This document shows, piece by piece, positions 52,624-61,514 of a stretch of DNA of 64,000 bases. The position numbers were made by a program, and so were the translations under genes. The stretch is from DATLAN01 sp035527455. Its GTDB lineage: Bacteria; Planctomycetota; Planctomycetia; Pirellulales; Thermoguttaceae. How positions within the stretch are numbered: position 1 is the stretch's first letter; each line of letters begins with the position of its first letter. The stretch is from positions 1 through 64,000 of the forward strand of contig DATLAN010000211.1 in NCBI GenBank assembly GCA_035527455.1. Reading direction: 5' to 3'. The notes beneath the pieces were generated by a model. That model was not told the origin of the DNA and did no database searches. It worked only from the letters and a program-made list of their open reading frames with translations.

Positions 52624-53385
52624 TCACCCCATTCGATTCGACGGCTGCAACCCCATCGCCTCGATGCACATGTTGTACTTGGGCACGGATCGGCGGCGCA
52701 GATCGAAGGCTTGCACCAACTCTTGCATCCAGGGAGGAAAGCGGTCGGTGAACTTCAACTCCAGGATCACGCCGCCGACGTTCGGCCGCGTGCCGTGCGA
52801 GGGCGGGAGGAGGAACGTGTCCTCATGGAATCGTGCGCCCAGCAACTCGCGGTCGAACGTCACGCGGACCTGGTCGCTGTTGGGCAAAACGTAGGCCTCG
52901 CGCACGTACGAGACGTAGATTCGTGCCTGGCCGCGGATGGAGTCGTAAAGGCTGCAGAAGTTCTGAAGCGCGATCCCCGACTTCTCCTCGTCGTTGCCTC
53001 GCACCACGTGCGATGCGTCGGGCCGGCGGCCGGCCAGCAGCCGCCGTACTCCGTCGCGAGAGATCGCCGCGCGCTCCTTGCGAATCACGTCGGTGATGCG
53101 GCGCTTGATTTCCAGAAACGCGGGGCTCTCCGGCCGGTCGTCGTAGAACCGGATGCGGAGCTTGAAGCGATTCTTCATGCCCACGGCCGCCTGGCGAAAC
53201 AGGATCAAATCGGCCGAGTCCAGGTAGAGGCTGTTGACCGGATAGGAATTCTCCGCGCTACGCCGGGCGTGCTCGTCCGGCACGAGGTACGTGCGGACGA
53301 AGTCTCGCACGGCAGCCGCACACTGCCGGTCGATGATGAACTTCAACTCGAATCGGCTGGCCTGGAGCTTGTGGCGATAGGGCAT
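52624..53385 (-). CDS. VTC-domain protein, putative polyphosphate polymerase-related
   Basis: 253 residues. The VTC domain is seen in SRFELKFIIDRQCAAAVRDF, NSLYLDSADLILFRQAAVGM and RFKLRIRFYDDRPESPAFLE, ending in LELKFTDRFPPWMQEL. In yeast VTC4 the tunnel domain makes polyphosphate from ATP; bacterial homologues are poorly studied and often lie near CotH or DUF4956 genes. No membrane segment here. The ATG at 53385 (MPYRHKLQASRFELKF) is used; the GTG at 53427 would extend it by 14 residues. Confidence 0.82.
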   Translation of the reverse strand: MPYRHKLQASRFELKFIIDRQCAAAVRDFVRTYLVPDEHARRSAENSYPVNSLYLDSADLILFRQAAVGMKNRFKLRIRFYDDRPESPAFLEIKRRITDVIRKERAAISRDGVRRLLAGRRPDASHVVRGNDEEKSGIALQNFCSLYDSIRGQARIYVSYVREAYVLPNSDQVRVTFDRELLGARFHEDTFLLPPSHGTRPNVGGVILELKFTDRFPPWMQELVQAFDLRRRSVPKYNMCIEAMGLQPSNRMG

Positions 53386-53487
53386 CTTCGATCGCCTCTG
53401 GATGGACCGATCCTTGCTGGAAAGCACCTCCCATAGAATAGCGAGAACTGGGAGGTATGCAAGGGGGGCCCTGCCCGGCGGCGTTCG

Positions 53488-54993
53488 TCACAGCGGTTCC
53501 CGTTTCTTTTCCTGGTTGAGTTCCGGGCTCACCTTGCGACGCTTGTAGGTCACCGAGTAGGTGACCAGCCGCTTCTCGCCCGGCTGCAGGTCCAGGAAGT
53601 ACTTCACGTGGTTCTGGTCGACCTTTTCGACCCGCCCTTCGATCTGGTGCAGGTCGGCGTACGCGCCGGGCTCGTTGGAATTCCAGTCTTCCGGCTGCCC
53701 CTCGCTTCCCCAGAGAACCACGTTCGCGTCGAACCGCCGCTCGATCTCGGTCTTCGCCTCGACCGGCTTGCCCGAGACGATTTCCTCCTCGTAGACGAAC
53801 GTCTCGTCGTAGTCGATCAGGTCGTAGTAGAGCACGTACAGGTTATCCAATCGGCGTTTGTACTGCCGGGCGACGACGTTGGTGATCTGCTGGTCCTTCA
53901 GACGGCGGACCATGGTGATATCCGGATCGGGCCCGACGTTGACTTCCACGCGGTCGCCGATGGGCACGTACTTGGTCGTGGTGCCGCCGACATAGGCCAG
54001 GTCCTTGTTCGTATACTCCGAGAAGAGCCGCACGGTGCCGTCGGGCAGCGGCGAAAGGCCCAGATTCTCCATGGCCGAAAGGTCCTTTTCGTTGCCCTCC
54101 TCGTCGAGCAGTTTGAGATTCTTGAAGCGATAGTACTTGGTGAACTGCGCGCCCCCGTCGCGGTCGGTCAGCTTGTAGAAGCACTCCAGCGGCACGTCGG
54201 CCACTTTCATCGAGACCAGCCGCTTGGGCTCTTTGTCTTGAATGTCCTCGCGGCCTTCGATCGTAAAAAGGAAGTACTCCGAGAGGCCCTCCTTGACGAC
54301 CTGCTTCTGTCTTTCCGGCACCAGCTCCGGCATATCCGCCAGATCCAGGGACAGGGCTTCGCCTTTTTCCGCGGCCTTGCTGAACTTTTCGTGGACCATG
54401 CGGCGTCGCGATTCGTCCATTGTCTTCCACTCGCCCGGGGCCGGCCGCTGCGCCAGGTCGGCGATCTTCTCGACCAGGTTGATCGTGCCCACCACCAGCC
54501 GCGTCTGGGCGTTGTCGTAGAGTTCGCCCGAGTTGTTCAGCACGCGGACGTAGCCGGTCACCTGCAACTTCGTCTCGTCCTCGTTGGCGATGCCCACGTA
54601 GTCGGCCTGCCACGTGATCCCGCTGGTGAAGTAGCGGATCTCGACGGGAATCTTGCCCGAATAGCGGCTCTGGATGTTCCACTGCAGGGCGTCGTTGCGC
54701 CCGGCGGGAAACGTCGTGTCAATCAGGTCGACCTCGTCCACGTGGTCGAGGATCCGAAAGTCGATGCTGGTCGGATCGATCAGCGTGTCGGCCCAGGAGA
54801 ACTGGATGCGATTCACGCCCGGCTTGACGGTCAGCAGCCGGTGCTCGCGGACCATGGTGATGTCTTCGGAATTGTAGATGGTAAGCTGGGTGCCCTCCCG
54901 ACGGGGGATGGTTACCAGGTCAACGGCAGCCACGGCTTCGACGGTCAGCACGGCGAGAAGCGCCGTTGCCGGCCAAAATGCTTGGGTTCGCAT
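53488..54993 (-). CDS. Exported DUF4139 domain protein
   Basis: 501 residues. A signal peptide covers about 1-22 (FWPATALLAVLTVEAVAAV). Most of the length resembles DUF4139 (mucoidy inhibitor A-like) proteins: YNSEDITMVREHRLLTVKPG near the N-terminus and a C-terminal LDLQPGEKRLVTYSVTYKRR. Such proteins are beta-rich with a coiled-coil section (here around 195-235). Function unknown; presumably envelope. It lies 102 bases upstream of the VTC gene on the same strand. Confidence 0.8.
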   Translation of the reverse strand: MRTQAFWPATALLAVLTVEAVAAVDLVTIPRREGTQLTIYNSEDITMVREHRLLTVKPGVNRIQFSWADTLIDPTSIDFRILDHVDEVDLIDTTFPAGRNDALQWNIQSRYSGKIPVEIRYFTSGITWQADYVGIANEDETKLQVTGYVRVLNNSGELYDNAQTRLVVGTINLVEKIADLAQRPAPGEWKTMDESRRRMVHEKFSKAAEKGEALSLDLADMPELVPERQKQVVKEGLSEYFLFTIEGREDIQDKEPKRLVSMKVADVPLECFYKLTDRDGGAQFTKYYRFKNLKLLDEEGNEKDLSAMENLGLSPLPDGTVRLFSEYTNKDLAYVGGTTTKYVPIGDRVEVNVGPDPDITMVRRLKDQQITNVVARQYKRRLDNLYVLYYDLIDYDETFVYEEEIVSGKPVEAKTEIERRFDANVVLWGSEGQPEDWNSNEPGAYADLHQIEGRVEKVDQNHVKYFLDLQPGEKRLVTYSVTYKRRKVSPELNQEKKREPL

Positions 54994-55123
54994 GGAATGG
55001 TTCCCTGAATTGGCTGCCCCCCCACTATGGTTAGGCCGGGGACCGATATCGGCCGACCGACAATCATAGGACGAACGATCGGGGCAAGAAGTTTCCCGGC
55101 GGCGTGGGATTGAGGATTAACAA

Positions 55124-55147
55124 GGCTGCGAAGCCGCAAGCGGCTTT
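55124..55147. repeat. Palindrome repeat GAAGCCGCAAGCGGC, copy
   Basis: TGCGAAGCCGCAAGCGGCTTT, eleven bases after the ABC permease stop (55158) on the minus strand. Same word occurs at 25709-25725 and 57774-57795, and as GCCGCTTGCGGC at about 22545-22560. Confidence 0.8.
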
Positions 55148-55157
55148 GAGGGGGGGG

Positions 55158-56981
55158 TCAGAATTCCATCCGCCGGAAGGCTTTGAAGCCGATTCGTAGC
55201 GGAATCACCACGGCCAGGATGCCCAGCACGACGCTGCCGATGGTCCCGGCAATGAGCCAGAACTCGAGCCACCGGTCGATCGCGGCTCGTTGGGACAAAA
55301 CGCCGGCGGCACGCCCGTGGCGGGTGACCAGGTGGGTATGGGCCAGATAGAAATGACTGGGCACGGCCGTCAGCAGCACCACGGCCAGGATGTAGAGCGT
55401 GCTGATCGTCAAGTTCAGCGTTCCGCCGAAGCCGGCCGCGATCCGCGAGGGGGATTGCTCGCGGAGGTTCGGCAGCCGGGCCCCCAATCCCACCGCGATG
55501 CCCGACAGCCCCACGCAAAGGATCATGCACGTCAGTTGATGGCTGGCCAGGATCATCGGCGGGACGCGCAGCATCACGTCGCTCAAGAGGATCAAACCCG
55601 AACAGGGCAGAATCGAGCCGCCCGCCGCGAACAGGAACTTGCCCCAGAGGACCGTCTCGCGGCGGACCGGCAACAGGCCGAGGATCCAGAACCGGCGGCC
55701 TTCCAGGCTGACCAGCGGGAAGATGAAGCGGGTGGTGAAGGTGGCCATCAACAGCCCCACGACCGAAAGGTTCAAGAAGCTGACCATGTTGAGCCAGCCG
55801 AGGTCCTGCATGTCGTAGCCGAAAACGCGAACGTTCAGGAAATAGAGGCCCAGGAGTCCGAAGAAAATCAGGAACTGCGACCACTGGACCGGATCGCGTC
55901 GAAAGAGCCGCAGGTCTTTGACGATGATCAGCCGCATCGGCCGCGAGAGGAAACCGGCCAAAAGGAACACGATCCGGTCGACCCTCGCCGCGACCGGTCG
56001 CCGGCGACGCTGGGGCGCGACGCGCAACGCACAGTAAGCCGGCCGGTAGACTCGGCCGGCGAACCAGACCGCCAACTGGCGGCAGAACAACGCGTTGGCG
56101 ATCAAGACGACCAGGAACAAGACGCTCTCGGACCACACGCGCCGCGCGGCTTCCAGCAATCCGGTGCTCAGCCACCAACTCGGCAGCAGCCGCCCTTCGC
56201 TCGGTTTCGTCCGATCCAGCATTTCCTGAAACCAGTCGGGGGTCAGGACGCGGTGGGCCGGACTGTTCACCAAAGACCACACGAACCAGCATGCCAGGGC
56301 GATTGCCGCGATCCCGGCGAGAATCAGCACCCGCACCTGGTTGCCCGGGGCCTTGTAGGCGATCGCCAAACAGAACAACGCGCCGATTCCGGCCGGGATG
56401 TAGACGAACGCCAGCATGAACACCGGCAGCATGGCGAAATAGTACCACGGCGCGGCGGCCACGATGCCGTAGGCCACCAGCATCGGGCTCCCCAACAGCA
56501 GGAACCCCCAACTGCTCAACACCAACGTCTCCTGGAACTTGTGCAGGAATACGCGCTGGACGCGCGCCGGAATCGTCAGCAGGAAGGCAATCTCCCGCGA
56601 ACGGAACAGCGACCCGTAAAGAATGATCGCCGAGGAAAACACCAGCATCACCGTCAACGCGCCGAAGAACATCTCGAACACGTCCCGGACCATCTTGTCG
56701 TGCTTTTCGGGATGGTAGATGTTCATCTTCAGGAACCAGAAGCCGTTGGCGAACAGCCAGAACAGCCCCAGCCACAACAGCAGGCTCAGCCCCAAAATCA
56801 ACAACAATCTCAGGCGGGCGCGGGAGAACGCCTGTCGCAACACGGTTCTGGCCAGCCGGCATCGCAATCGCCAAAAAGCACGGGATTCGGCCTCGACCGA
56901 AAGAAACTCCGCCGCCGGCGCGGGAGTCCCACGCAGGGCAAGAGCATCGACCGGCGCGTTGGCGGACAGTTCTTGGCTCAC
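55158..56981 (-). CDS. ABC transporter membrane protein
   Basis: 607 residues with about 12-14 hydrophobic helices, first at about 50-75 (LLLILGLSLLLWLGLFWLFA) and last near the C-terminus (GTIGSVVLGILAVVIPLR). It lacks a nucleotide-binding domain. A duplicated layout of two helix blocks separated by a soluble stretch is seen around residue 340. It overlaps the ATP-binding subunit gene by four bases (ATGA), so the two form one exporter. The substrate is unknown; similar large permeases sit in ABC-2-type exporters of Planctomycetes. Confidence 0.82.
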   Translation of the reverse strand: MSQELSANAPVDALALRGTPAPAAEFLSVEAESRAFWRLRCRLARTVLRQAFSRARLRLLLILGLSLLLWLGLFWLFANGFWFLKMNIYHPEKHDKMVRDVFEMFFGALTVMLVFSSAIILYGSLFRSREIAFLLTIPARVQRVFLHKFQETLVLSSWGFLLLGSPMLVAYGIVAAAPWYYFAMLPVFMLAFVYIPAGIGALFCLAIAYKAPGNQVRVLILAGIAAIALACWFVWSLVNSPAHRVLTPDWFQEMLDRTKPSEGRLLPSWWLSTGLLEAARRVWSESVLFLVVLIANALFCRQLAVWFAGRVYRPAYCALRVAPQRRRRPVAARVDRIVFLLAGFLSRPMRLIIVKDLRLFRRDPVQWSQFLIFFGLLGLYFLNVRVFGYDMQDLGWLNMVSFLNLSVVGLLMATFTTRFIFPLVSLEGRRFWILGLLPVRRETVLWGKFLFAAGGSILPCSGLILLSDVMLRVPPMILASHQLTCMILCVGLSGIAVGLGARLPNLREQSPSRIAAGFGGTLNLTISTLYILAVVLLTAVPSHFYLAHTHLVTRHGRAAGVLSQRAAIDRWLEFWLIAGTIGSVVLGILAVVIPLRIGFKAFRRMEF

Positions 56982-57760
56982 GACGGATCACCGGCAAGGT
57001 TCGAAGGCGACGGCGGCCCTTGAATCGGACGGCCGCTGCCGCCGTCGGTCAATTCCAGGAAAAGCGACTCCAGCGAGGCCTGGCGCGAAGAAAGTTTCTC
57101 CTGCAACTCGACGACCGTTCCCAGGAAGTGCAGCCGGCCGCCGTTCATGATGCCGATCCGATCGGCAATCTCCTCGGCCACCGCCAGCGTGTGGGTCGAC
57201 ATGAAAACGGTCTTGTTCGCGGCCGCCCGGCGACGCAACAAATCCTTGACGATCCGCATGCTGCGGGGATCCAGCCCCACCATCGGCTCGTCGACGACCA
57301 GCACCGGCGGATCGTGCAACAGGGCCGAAGCGAAGACGAGTCGCTGTTTCATGCCGTGCGAGTAGGTTTCGACCAGGTCGTCCAGAAATTCCTTCAAGTC
57401 GAAATACTCGCACTGCCGGGCGATGCTCGCGGCGACGGCCGGCCGGTCCAGTCCGCGCATTTCCGCCACGAACTCGAGAAACTCCCGGCCGGAGAGCTTG
57501 TCGTAGAGATAGGGTTCGTCGGGCACGTATCCGAGAACGCGGACGGCCTGCCGGGGTTGGGCCCCGACGTCGAAGTCGCACACGCGGACGGTGCCGGCGC
57601 TGGGGCGCAGCAGTCCGACCAGCAACTTGATCGTGGTCGTCTTGCCCGCCCCGTTGGGGCCCAACAAGGCCAGCACCTCACCCGGCCTGATGGTCAACGT
57701 GAGTTGATCGACCGCGACTTTGCGGCCGTAGGTTCGGGTGACGCCGTCGAACTGGATCAT
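56978..57760 (-). CDS. ABC transporter ATP-binding protein
   Basis: 260 residues. Walker A GPNGAGKTTT (34-43), the signature YSHGMKQRL, Walker B VLVVDEP and the His switch (STHTLAVAEE) are all intact. It powers the membrane subunit encoded directly downstream. Similar to the CcmA/NatA subgroup of export ATPases. It is 36 bases downstream of the membrane-anchored hypothetical gene. Confidence 0.93.
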   Translation of the reverse strand: MIQFDGVTRTYGRKVAVDQLTLTIRPGEVLALLGPNGAGKTTTIKLLVGLLRPSAGTVRVCDFDVGAQPRQAVRVLGYVPDEPYLYDKLSGREFLEFVAEMRGLDRPAVAASIARQCEYFDLKEFLDDLVETYSHGMKQRLVFASALLHDPPVLVVDEPMVGLDPRSMRIVKDLLRRRAAANKTVFMSTHTLAVAEEIADRIGIMNGGRLHFLGTVVELQEKLSSRQASLESLFLELTDGGSGRPIQGPPSPSNLAGDPS

Positions 57761-57773
57761 GTTCTTTGATGTG

Positions 57774-57795
57774 TGCGAAGCCGCAAGCGGCTTTT
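57774..57795. repeat. Palindrome repeat GAAGCCGCAAGCGGC, copy
   Basis: TGCGAAGCCGCAAGCGGCTT followed by TT, in the 36-base gap between the ATP-binding protein start (57760) and the next gene's stop (57797). Confidence 0.8.
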
Positions 57796-57796
57796 G

Positions 57797-58801
57797 TTAT
57801 TGCCCGTGGCCCGTGTGCCCCGAATGATCGAGGAGTTCTGCCTGTTTTTCCAATTCTGCTATGCGATGGCCGGGAAGCCGCTCGAAGATCATCGGTTTGT
57901 CGAAAACCATCACTTCCTGTCTCACGACCGTTCCGCTCTCGAGCACCGAGTCGTCGCGGCAGACCCACATCCTACCCAATGGGGGCCTGTTGCCGAGGAA
58001 ACTGAAGCCGGAATCGCTGCGCAGGACGACCAGCCAGGTCTGCAGGTCGTGCCCATCCCAGCGGATTCGGTGCACGTCTTCGACCGTGGCCTGCAGACGT
58101 TCCGTCTTGTAACCCAGCGGCCTCTCATAGCTGAGATTCACGCTGGGGCTGTACGTCTCGACCTTCCAGGTCTGGCCCAGGCTGAGCCCGGGGAGCAACG
58201 TCTGCGGCGACAGTGCGTCGCCGAGCATGACGCCGCGCGGCAGGGACGCCGGAGCCGTATACTCCAAATTCCCCAGGCGGACCGTCACGTTGAGATGGGC
58301 TTCGTCCACCGTGCCCGACATTCTGACCACCATGTCGCCCGGGTCGAGGTTCGCCGTCTTCATCACGACCTCGGGAAGCTCGAATCGCACGGTCGATTGA
58401 AAGCCCAGCAAATGCCCCAGGGCGTCGACGGTGAAGGTGTTCTTGGCATCCAACTTCAACTTCGTGAATTCGTCGATTCCCGGAGCGATTCCTTGCAGCA
58501 ACGTACCGAGCCAGCCGTGAACCATGTCGTTGATGCGCAGATCGTCGAAGTGGACACGGCTGTGGATTTCGGCCAATTGACCGGGGTGCCGGACCGTCGT
58601 GCTGATGGCCCAACCCAACTCGCGCTTGCCCTGGGCGATCGACCACCCCACCGCCGCGTCATCCTCTCGGGCTTCGAGGATGTTACGGTAACTGGGTGGT
58701 TCGCCCAACAGGAGAGGGGGCAGGACCTTCACAACCGTCAGCCAACTCATGGCAGACAACCACAGGACGACCACGGCGATGTTGAACCAGCGGCTGTGCA
58801 T
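57797..58801 (-). CDS. Membrane-anchored hypothetical protein
   Basis: 334 residues. One N-terminal membrane segment (NIAVVVLWLSAMSWLTVVKV, about 7-26) is followed by a beta-rich soluble domain that would face the periplasm, with a His-rich end (DHSGHTGHGQ). I do not recognise the family. It is the first gene of the unit with the ABC exporter, so it may be an accessory or substrate-sensing component. An extended -10-type promoter lies 34 bases upstream. Confidence 0.65.
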   Translation of the reverse strand: MHSRWFNIAVVVLWLSAMSWLTVVKVLPPLLLGEPPSYRNILEAREDDAAVGWSIAQGKRELGWAISTTVRHPGQLAEIHSRVHFDDLRINDMVHGWLGTLLQGIAPGIDEFTKLKLDAKNTFTVDALGHLLGFQSTVRFELPEVVMKTANLDPGDMVVRMSGTVDEAHLNVTVRLGNLEYTAPASLPRGVMLGDALSPQTLLPGLSLGQTWKVETYSPSVNLSYERPLGYKTERLQATVEDVHRIRWDGHDLQTWLVVLRSDSGFSFLGNRPPLGRMWVCRDDSVLESGTVVRQEVMVFDKPMIFERLPGHRIAELEKQAELLDHSGHTGHGQ

Positions 58802-58835
58802 TTCTGTTCCGTCAGCTACGGCTACCCCTGATTCG

Positions 58836-58844
58836 ATTGTATCA
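58836..58844 (-). promoter_or_regulatory. Extended -10 promoter candidate
   Basis: TGATACAAT on the minus strand (TGnTACAAT, only one base off TGnTATAAT), 34 bases before the ATG at 58801. No -35 box at the usual spacing, which extended -10 promoters can lack. Confidence 0.45.
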
Positions 58845-59073
58845 CATCTTCCGAAAGGAATCCTGCGAACAACTTTCCCTTATCCGACACAGCTTACCTA
58901 TCTTTCCGGAAAAAGTGCCGAACCGAGGTTGCACGGATCGGCAATTCCGCGGATGATACGGCTCCCCGGCGGCTACGGGAATTCTCTCGAGCCCACCCGG
59001 GAAGCCAACGTCGATTCGTATGTCGAAACGGCGGATTTATTTCTTGACAGCCCCTGGGCATGGAGGCGCGGGA

Positions 59074-59769
59074 ATGCGAGCGAACTGGAAGCTACCGGTG
59101 GCCTGTTTGGCCACGATCACGTTGCTGATGACGGCGGGCTGCGGGGGCGACGACGAAGGAACGCCCGCAGCAATCAATGGTCCCCAGGGCGAGGGCACGC
59201 AGGCCGACACCGATCCCGCCGGTGAATCCGTGGAGGAACCCCTCCCCGATCCGAAACACCCCTTGGTCGTACTGGAAACCTCCCTAGGCAAGATCACGCT
59301 GCAACTCGACCGGCAGAATGCTCCCATCACCGTGGACAATTTCCTGCAATACGTCGAGACCGGGCACTACGATGGGACGATCTTCCATCAACTCATCAAA
59401 GACCAGCCCAAGGTGGTCATCGGAGGCGCCTTCACCGCCGATCGGAAAGAGAAACCCGCTCGCACGTCGATCTACTGCGAGGCCCACAACGGACTGAGCA
59501 ACCGCCGCGGCACCGTCACCATGGCACGACAACCGGGCAACGTCCACAGCGCCACCAGCTACTTCTTCATCAACCTAAGCGACAACCAGGAAGAACTCGA
59601 CCACAAGGACCGCACGCCGGAGGGCTACGGATACTGCGTCTTCGGCGAGGTGGTCGACGGAATGGACGTGCTGGACAAGATCCTCGAAGTCGAGGTCGAA
59701 GACCTCCCTGAGTTCGAGCGGGCTCCCGTCGAGGACATCACGATCGACGCGGCCTACCGGCTGGAGTAG
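59074..59769 (+). CDS. Lipoprotein peptidylprolyl isomerase (cyclophilin type)
   Basis: 231 residues. A lipoprotein signal with lipobox LMTAGC (about 17-22) is followed by an acidic linker and a cyclophilin domain: LETSLGKITLQLDRQNAPIT, RRGTVTMARQPGNVHSATSY, FFINLSDNQEELDHK and VFGEVVDGMDVLDKILEVE. Cyclophilins catalyse cis-trans isomerisation of prolyl bonds; this one would act in the periplasm or on the envelope. The start is ATG 59074, seven bases after GGAGG; a longer frame upstream lacks a ribosome binding site and would hide the signal. Confidence 0.9.
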   Translation: MRANWKLPVACLATITLLMTAGCGGDDEGTPAAINGPQGEGTQADTDPAGESVEEPLPDPKHPLVVLETSLGKITLQLDRQNAPITVDNFLQYVETGHYDGTIFHQLIKDQPKVVIGGAFTADRKEKPARTSIYCEAHNGLSNRRGTVTMARQPGNVHSATSYFFINLSDNQEELDHKDRTPEGYGYCVFGEVVDGMDVLDKILEVEVEDLPEFERAPVEDITIDAAYRLE

Positions 59770-59811
59770 CGGCTGCCGACGCGAAGTAGCGAAGTAGGCC
59801 GGAACAAGCGA

Positions 59812-59934
59812 AGTAGGCCGGAACAAGCGCAGCGCAGTTCCGGCACGTGGCTTCATGCGACCTTTGCTCACCAAATGCCGGAACTGCGCATCTCACCAAA
59901 TGCCGGAACTGCGCTGCGCTTGTTCCGGCCTACT
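59812..59934. repeat. Inverted repeat with 32-bp perfect arms between convergent genes
   Basis: Arms 59812-59843 and 59903-59934 match perfectly. A further partial unit (AGTAGGCCGGAACAAGCG) lies at 59794-59811 as a direct copy, and CTCACCAAATGCCGGAACTG occurs twice (about 59868 and 59893). The minus-strand gene's stop codon and last codons are inside it. Confidence 0.9.
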
Positions 59935-60540
59935 ACTTAGCGCGGCGTGGCTCTTCTGGAGTGCCTCCAAGAGCGCGTTCACCGTGTAGATGCGGCCGGT
60001 CGACTTGCCGTAGTCCTTGCCGCCCTTGGTCGGCGTCGACATCAACTTGCTCGCTTTGATGCCGTCCGGATCGGTGGCGAAATAGGCGATCACTTCGGCC
60101 CCTTTCGGTCCCCGCCGGATCAATTCCGCCACGGTATCCTTCCCGCGGCGCAATCCGGCGAGCCGTTCGAGGCGATCGTACACGCCCGGATGGGGCGAAA
60201 TCTCCTGCATGAACTCGCGTCCGGCCGGCGTGCGGAGTTGTCGGACCATGAAATCGCTCTCAGACGGCACCTTCTCCAAAATGGTCACCCCGTCCGCAGG
60301 CACGAACCCGATTCTCTTCAATCGGGCAAAGAGCCGCTCGACTTCACTTCGCGTGATGATGTCGCCCGGGCGATAATCGGGCATCGACTCGAAGTGTTCC
60401 AAGACGGCTAGGCGGATCTCGTCGAACGGCGGGACGGACTTGTCCTGCGTCGCACTGCCCGCACCACCCGCACACCAAATAGCCGCCCCACCGCACACGA
60501 TTGCCACGAGTAGACGGAATTCACCGGTCCAAGAGCCCAT
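59893..60540 (-). CDS. Exported hypothetical protein
   Basis: 215 residues. A signal peptide-like start (EFRLLVAIVCGGAAIWCAG, about 7-25) with a Cys at a possible lipobox. The middle has basic and hydrophobic stretches but no motif I recognise; a repeated RRGPKGAEVI block suggests a small folded domain. The last 14 or so residues (SRPEQAQRSSGIW) are coded by the inverted repeat 59812-59934, so the C-terminus was probably changed by insertion of that element. The start is ATG 60540 after AGGGAG; the frame starts 18 bases earlier at a weaker site. Confidence 0.6.
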   Translation of the reverse strand: MGSWTGEFRLLVAIVCGGAAIWCAGGAGSATQDKSVPPFDEIRLAVLEHFESMPDYRPGDIITRSEVERLFARLKRIGFVPADGVTILEKVPSESDFMVRQLRTPAGREFMQEISPHPGVYDRLERLAGLRRGKDTVAELIRRGPKGAEVIAYFATDPDGIKASKLMSTPTKGGKDYGKSTGRIYTVNALLEALQKSHAALSSRPEQAQRSSGIW

Positions 60541-60854
60541 TTTTTCTCCCTCAGTCACATATCGTCACGAATCGCTCGTCGACATTGAAACGAAAGCAAT
60601 CGGTGCAAGTATACGACGGAACCGTCCGTTACGAGGGCGGCTTGCGGCTTCCAAGAAGGGTTTCTCCCGGGTATTCCATCGCAAACCCGTATCCAGTCTA
60701 CGCATAACCCGCAGTCGGCATAGTCTTACCAATTCGCGGATACTGACTATCATTCCATTCGGTGCGGGGGGTGTTATTGACAAAACCGTTACATGTTGCG
60801 ACGATACTCATTGCTTTGCTGAAGGATGGTTCGCTGGCAAGAGGAGGTGCCATC
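60541..60854. other. 314-bp divergent gap
   Basis: It separates the exported hypothetical (minus) from the zinc-ribbon gene (plus). A TTGACA box is at 60777-60782, pointing to the plus gene, but no good -10 follows at 16-18 bases (GATACT is at 20). A GGCGGCTTGCGGC word lies at about 60637. Confidence 0.4.
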
Positions 60855-61100
60855 ATGTTCAACTGCACTTACTTCATTCAAGAGTGCCCGACGTGCGGTC
60901 GGCGCTTGCAGATTCGTGTGGAGTATTTGGGCAAGACGGTCGTGTGCCAGCATTGTCAGGGAAAGTTCACCGCCCGGGATCCGGCCGGCTCGCCTGGGGA
61001 AAACGGCGGACAGGAAAACGAGTTGCTGCGGCGTGCCGAGGAACTCCTGGATTCGGTGGCCCGGCGCGAGACGCACCAGCGACTGCCGTATCCGCGATAA
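60855..61100 (+). CDS. Small zinc-ribbon protein
   Basis: 81 residues. Two CxxC pairs, ECPTCGRR and VCQHCQGK, about 18 residues apart, form a zinc ribbon near the N-terminus; the rest (RAEELLDSVARRETHQRLPY) is helical and charged. No catalytic motif, so a role in binding nucleic acid or protein is likely but unproven. The start is ATG 60855, eight bases after GGAGG. A neighbour, the 90-aa gene at 61231, is on the same strand. Confidence 0.7.
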   Translation: MFNCTYFIQECPTCGRRLQIRVEYLGKTVVCQHCQGKFTARDPAGSPGENGGQENELLRRAEELLDSVARRETHQRLPYPR

Positions 61101-61230
61101 GCTCCGTGCCTCCACGCTCGGGTCGAAACGCAAGAAGATCGCCATCCGCGGCAAAACTACTCTTGCCAAAACCTGCCCGATGGTCACAATGGCAGTCGGG
61201 ATTAACTGATTCGATAGCTGGCGCAGCACG

Positions 61231-61503
61231 ATGTCTATCGGCAAGAACTACATCCTGGAGTTGTTCGACGAATTGAAGCCCGGCGACCGTATCGAGGTGG
61301 AGCAGACTGTGACCGTCGGTGACGAGTCTTGGACGACCACGACCTGCGGGTCGGTGATCCGGACCGAGCGCCGTCGGCACGGGCTGCACTTCCACCGAAA
61401 CCACGACGACAAGGTATTCAGCGACGTGATCCTGCTGGAACTCTGTGACGGAGAGTTGACCACCGTGACCATGGACGAATTCACGGTGCTGAGGCGGGCG
61501 TAG
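61231..61503 (+). CDS. Small conserved hypothetical protein, 90 aa
   Basis: 90 residues, acidic, no signal or membrane segment. A beta-rich sequence (VEVEQTVTVGDESWTTTTCG; then FHRNHDDKVFSDVILLELCD) that may be a small barrel. Family unknown. It lies 11 bases before the radical SAM gene and is probably cotranscribed with it. Confidence 0.6.
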   Translation: MSIGKNYILELFDELKPGDRIEVEQTVTVGDESWTTTTCGSVIRTERRRHGLHFHRNHDDKVFSDVILLELCDGELTTVTMDEFTVLRRA

Positions 61504-61514
61504 AAACGACACCC

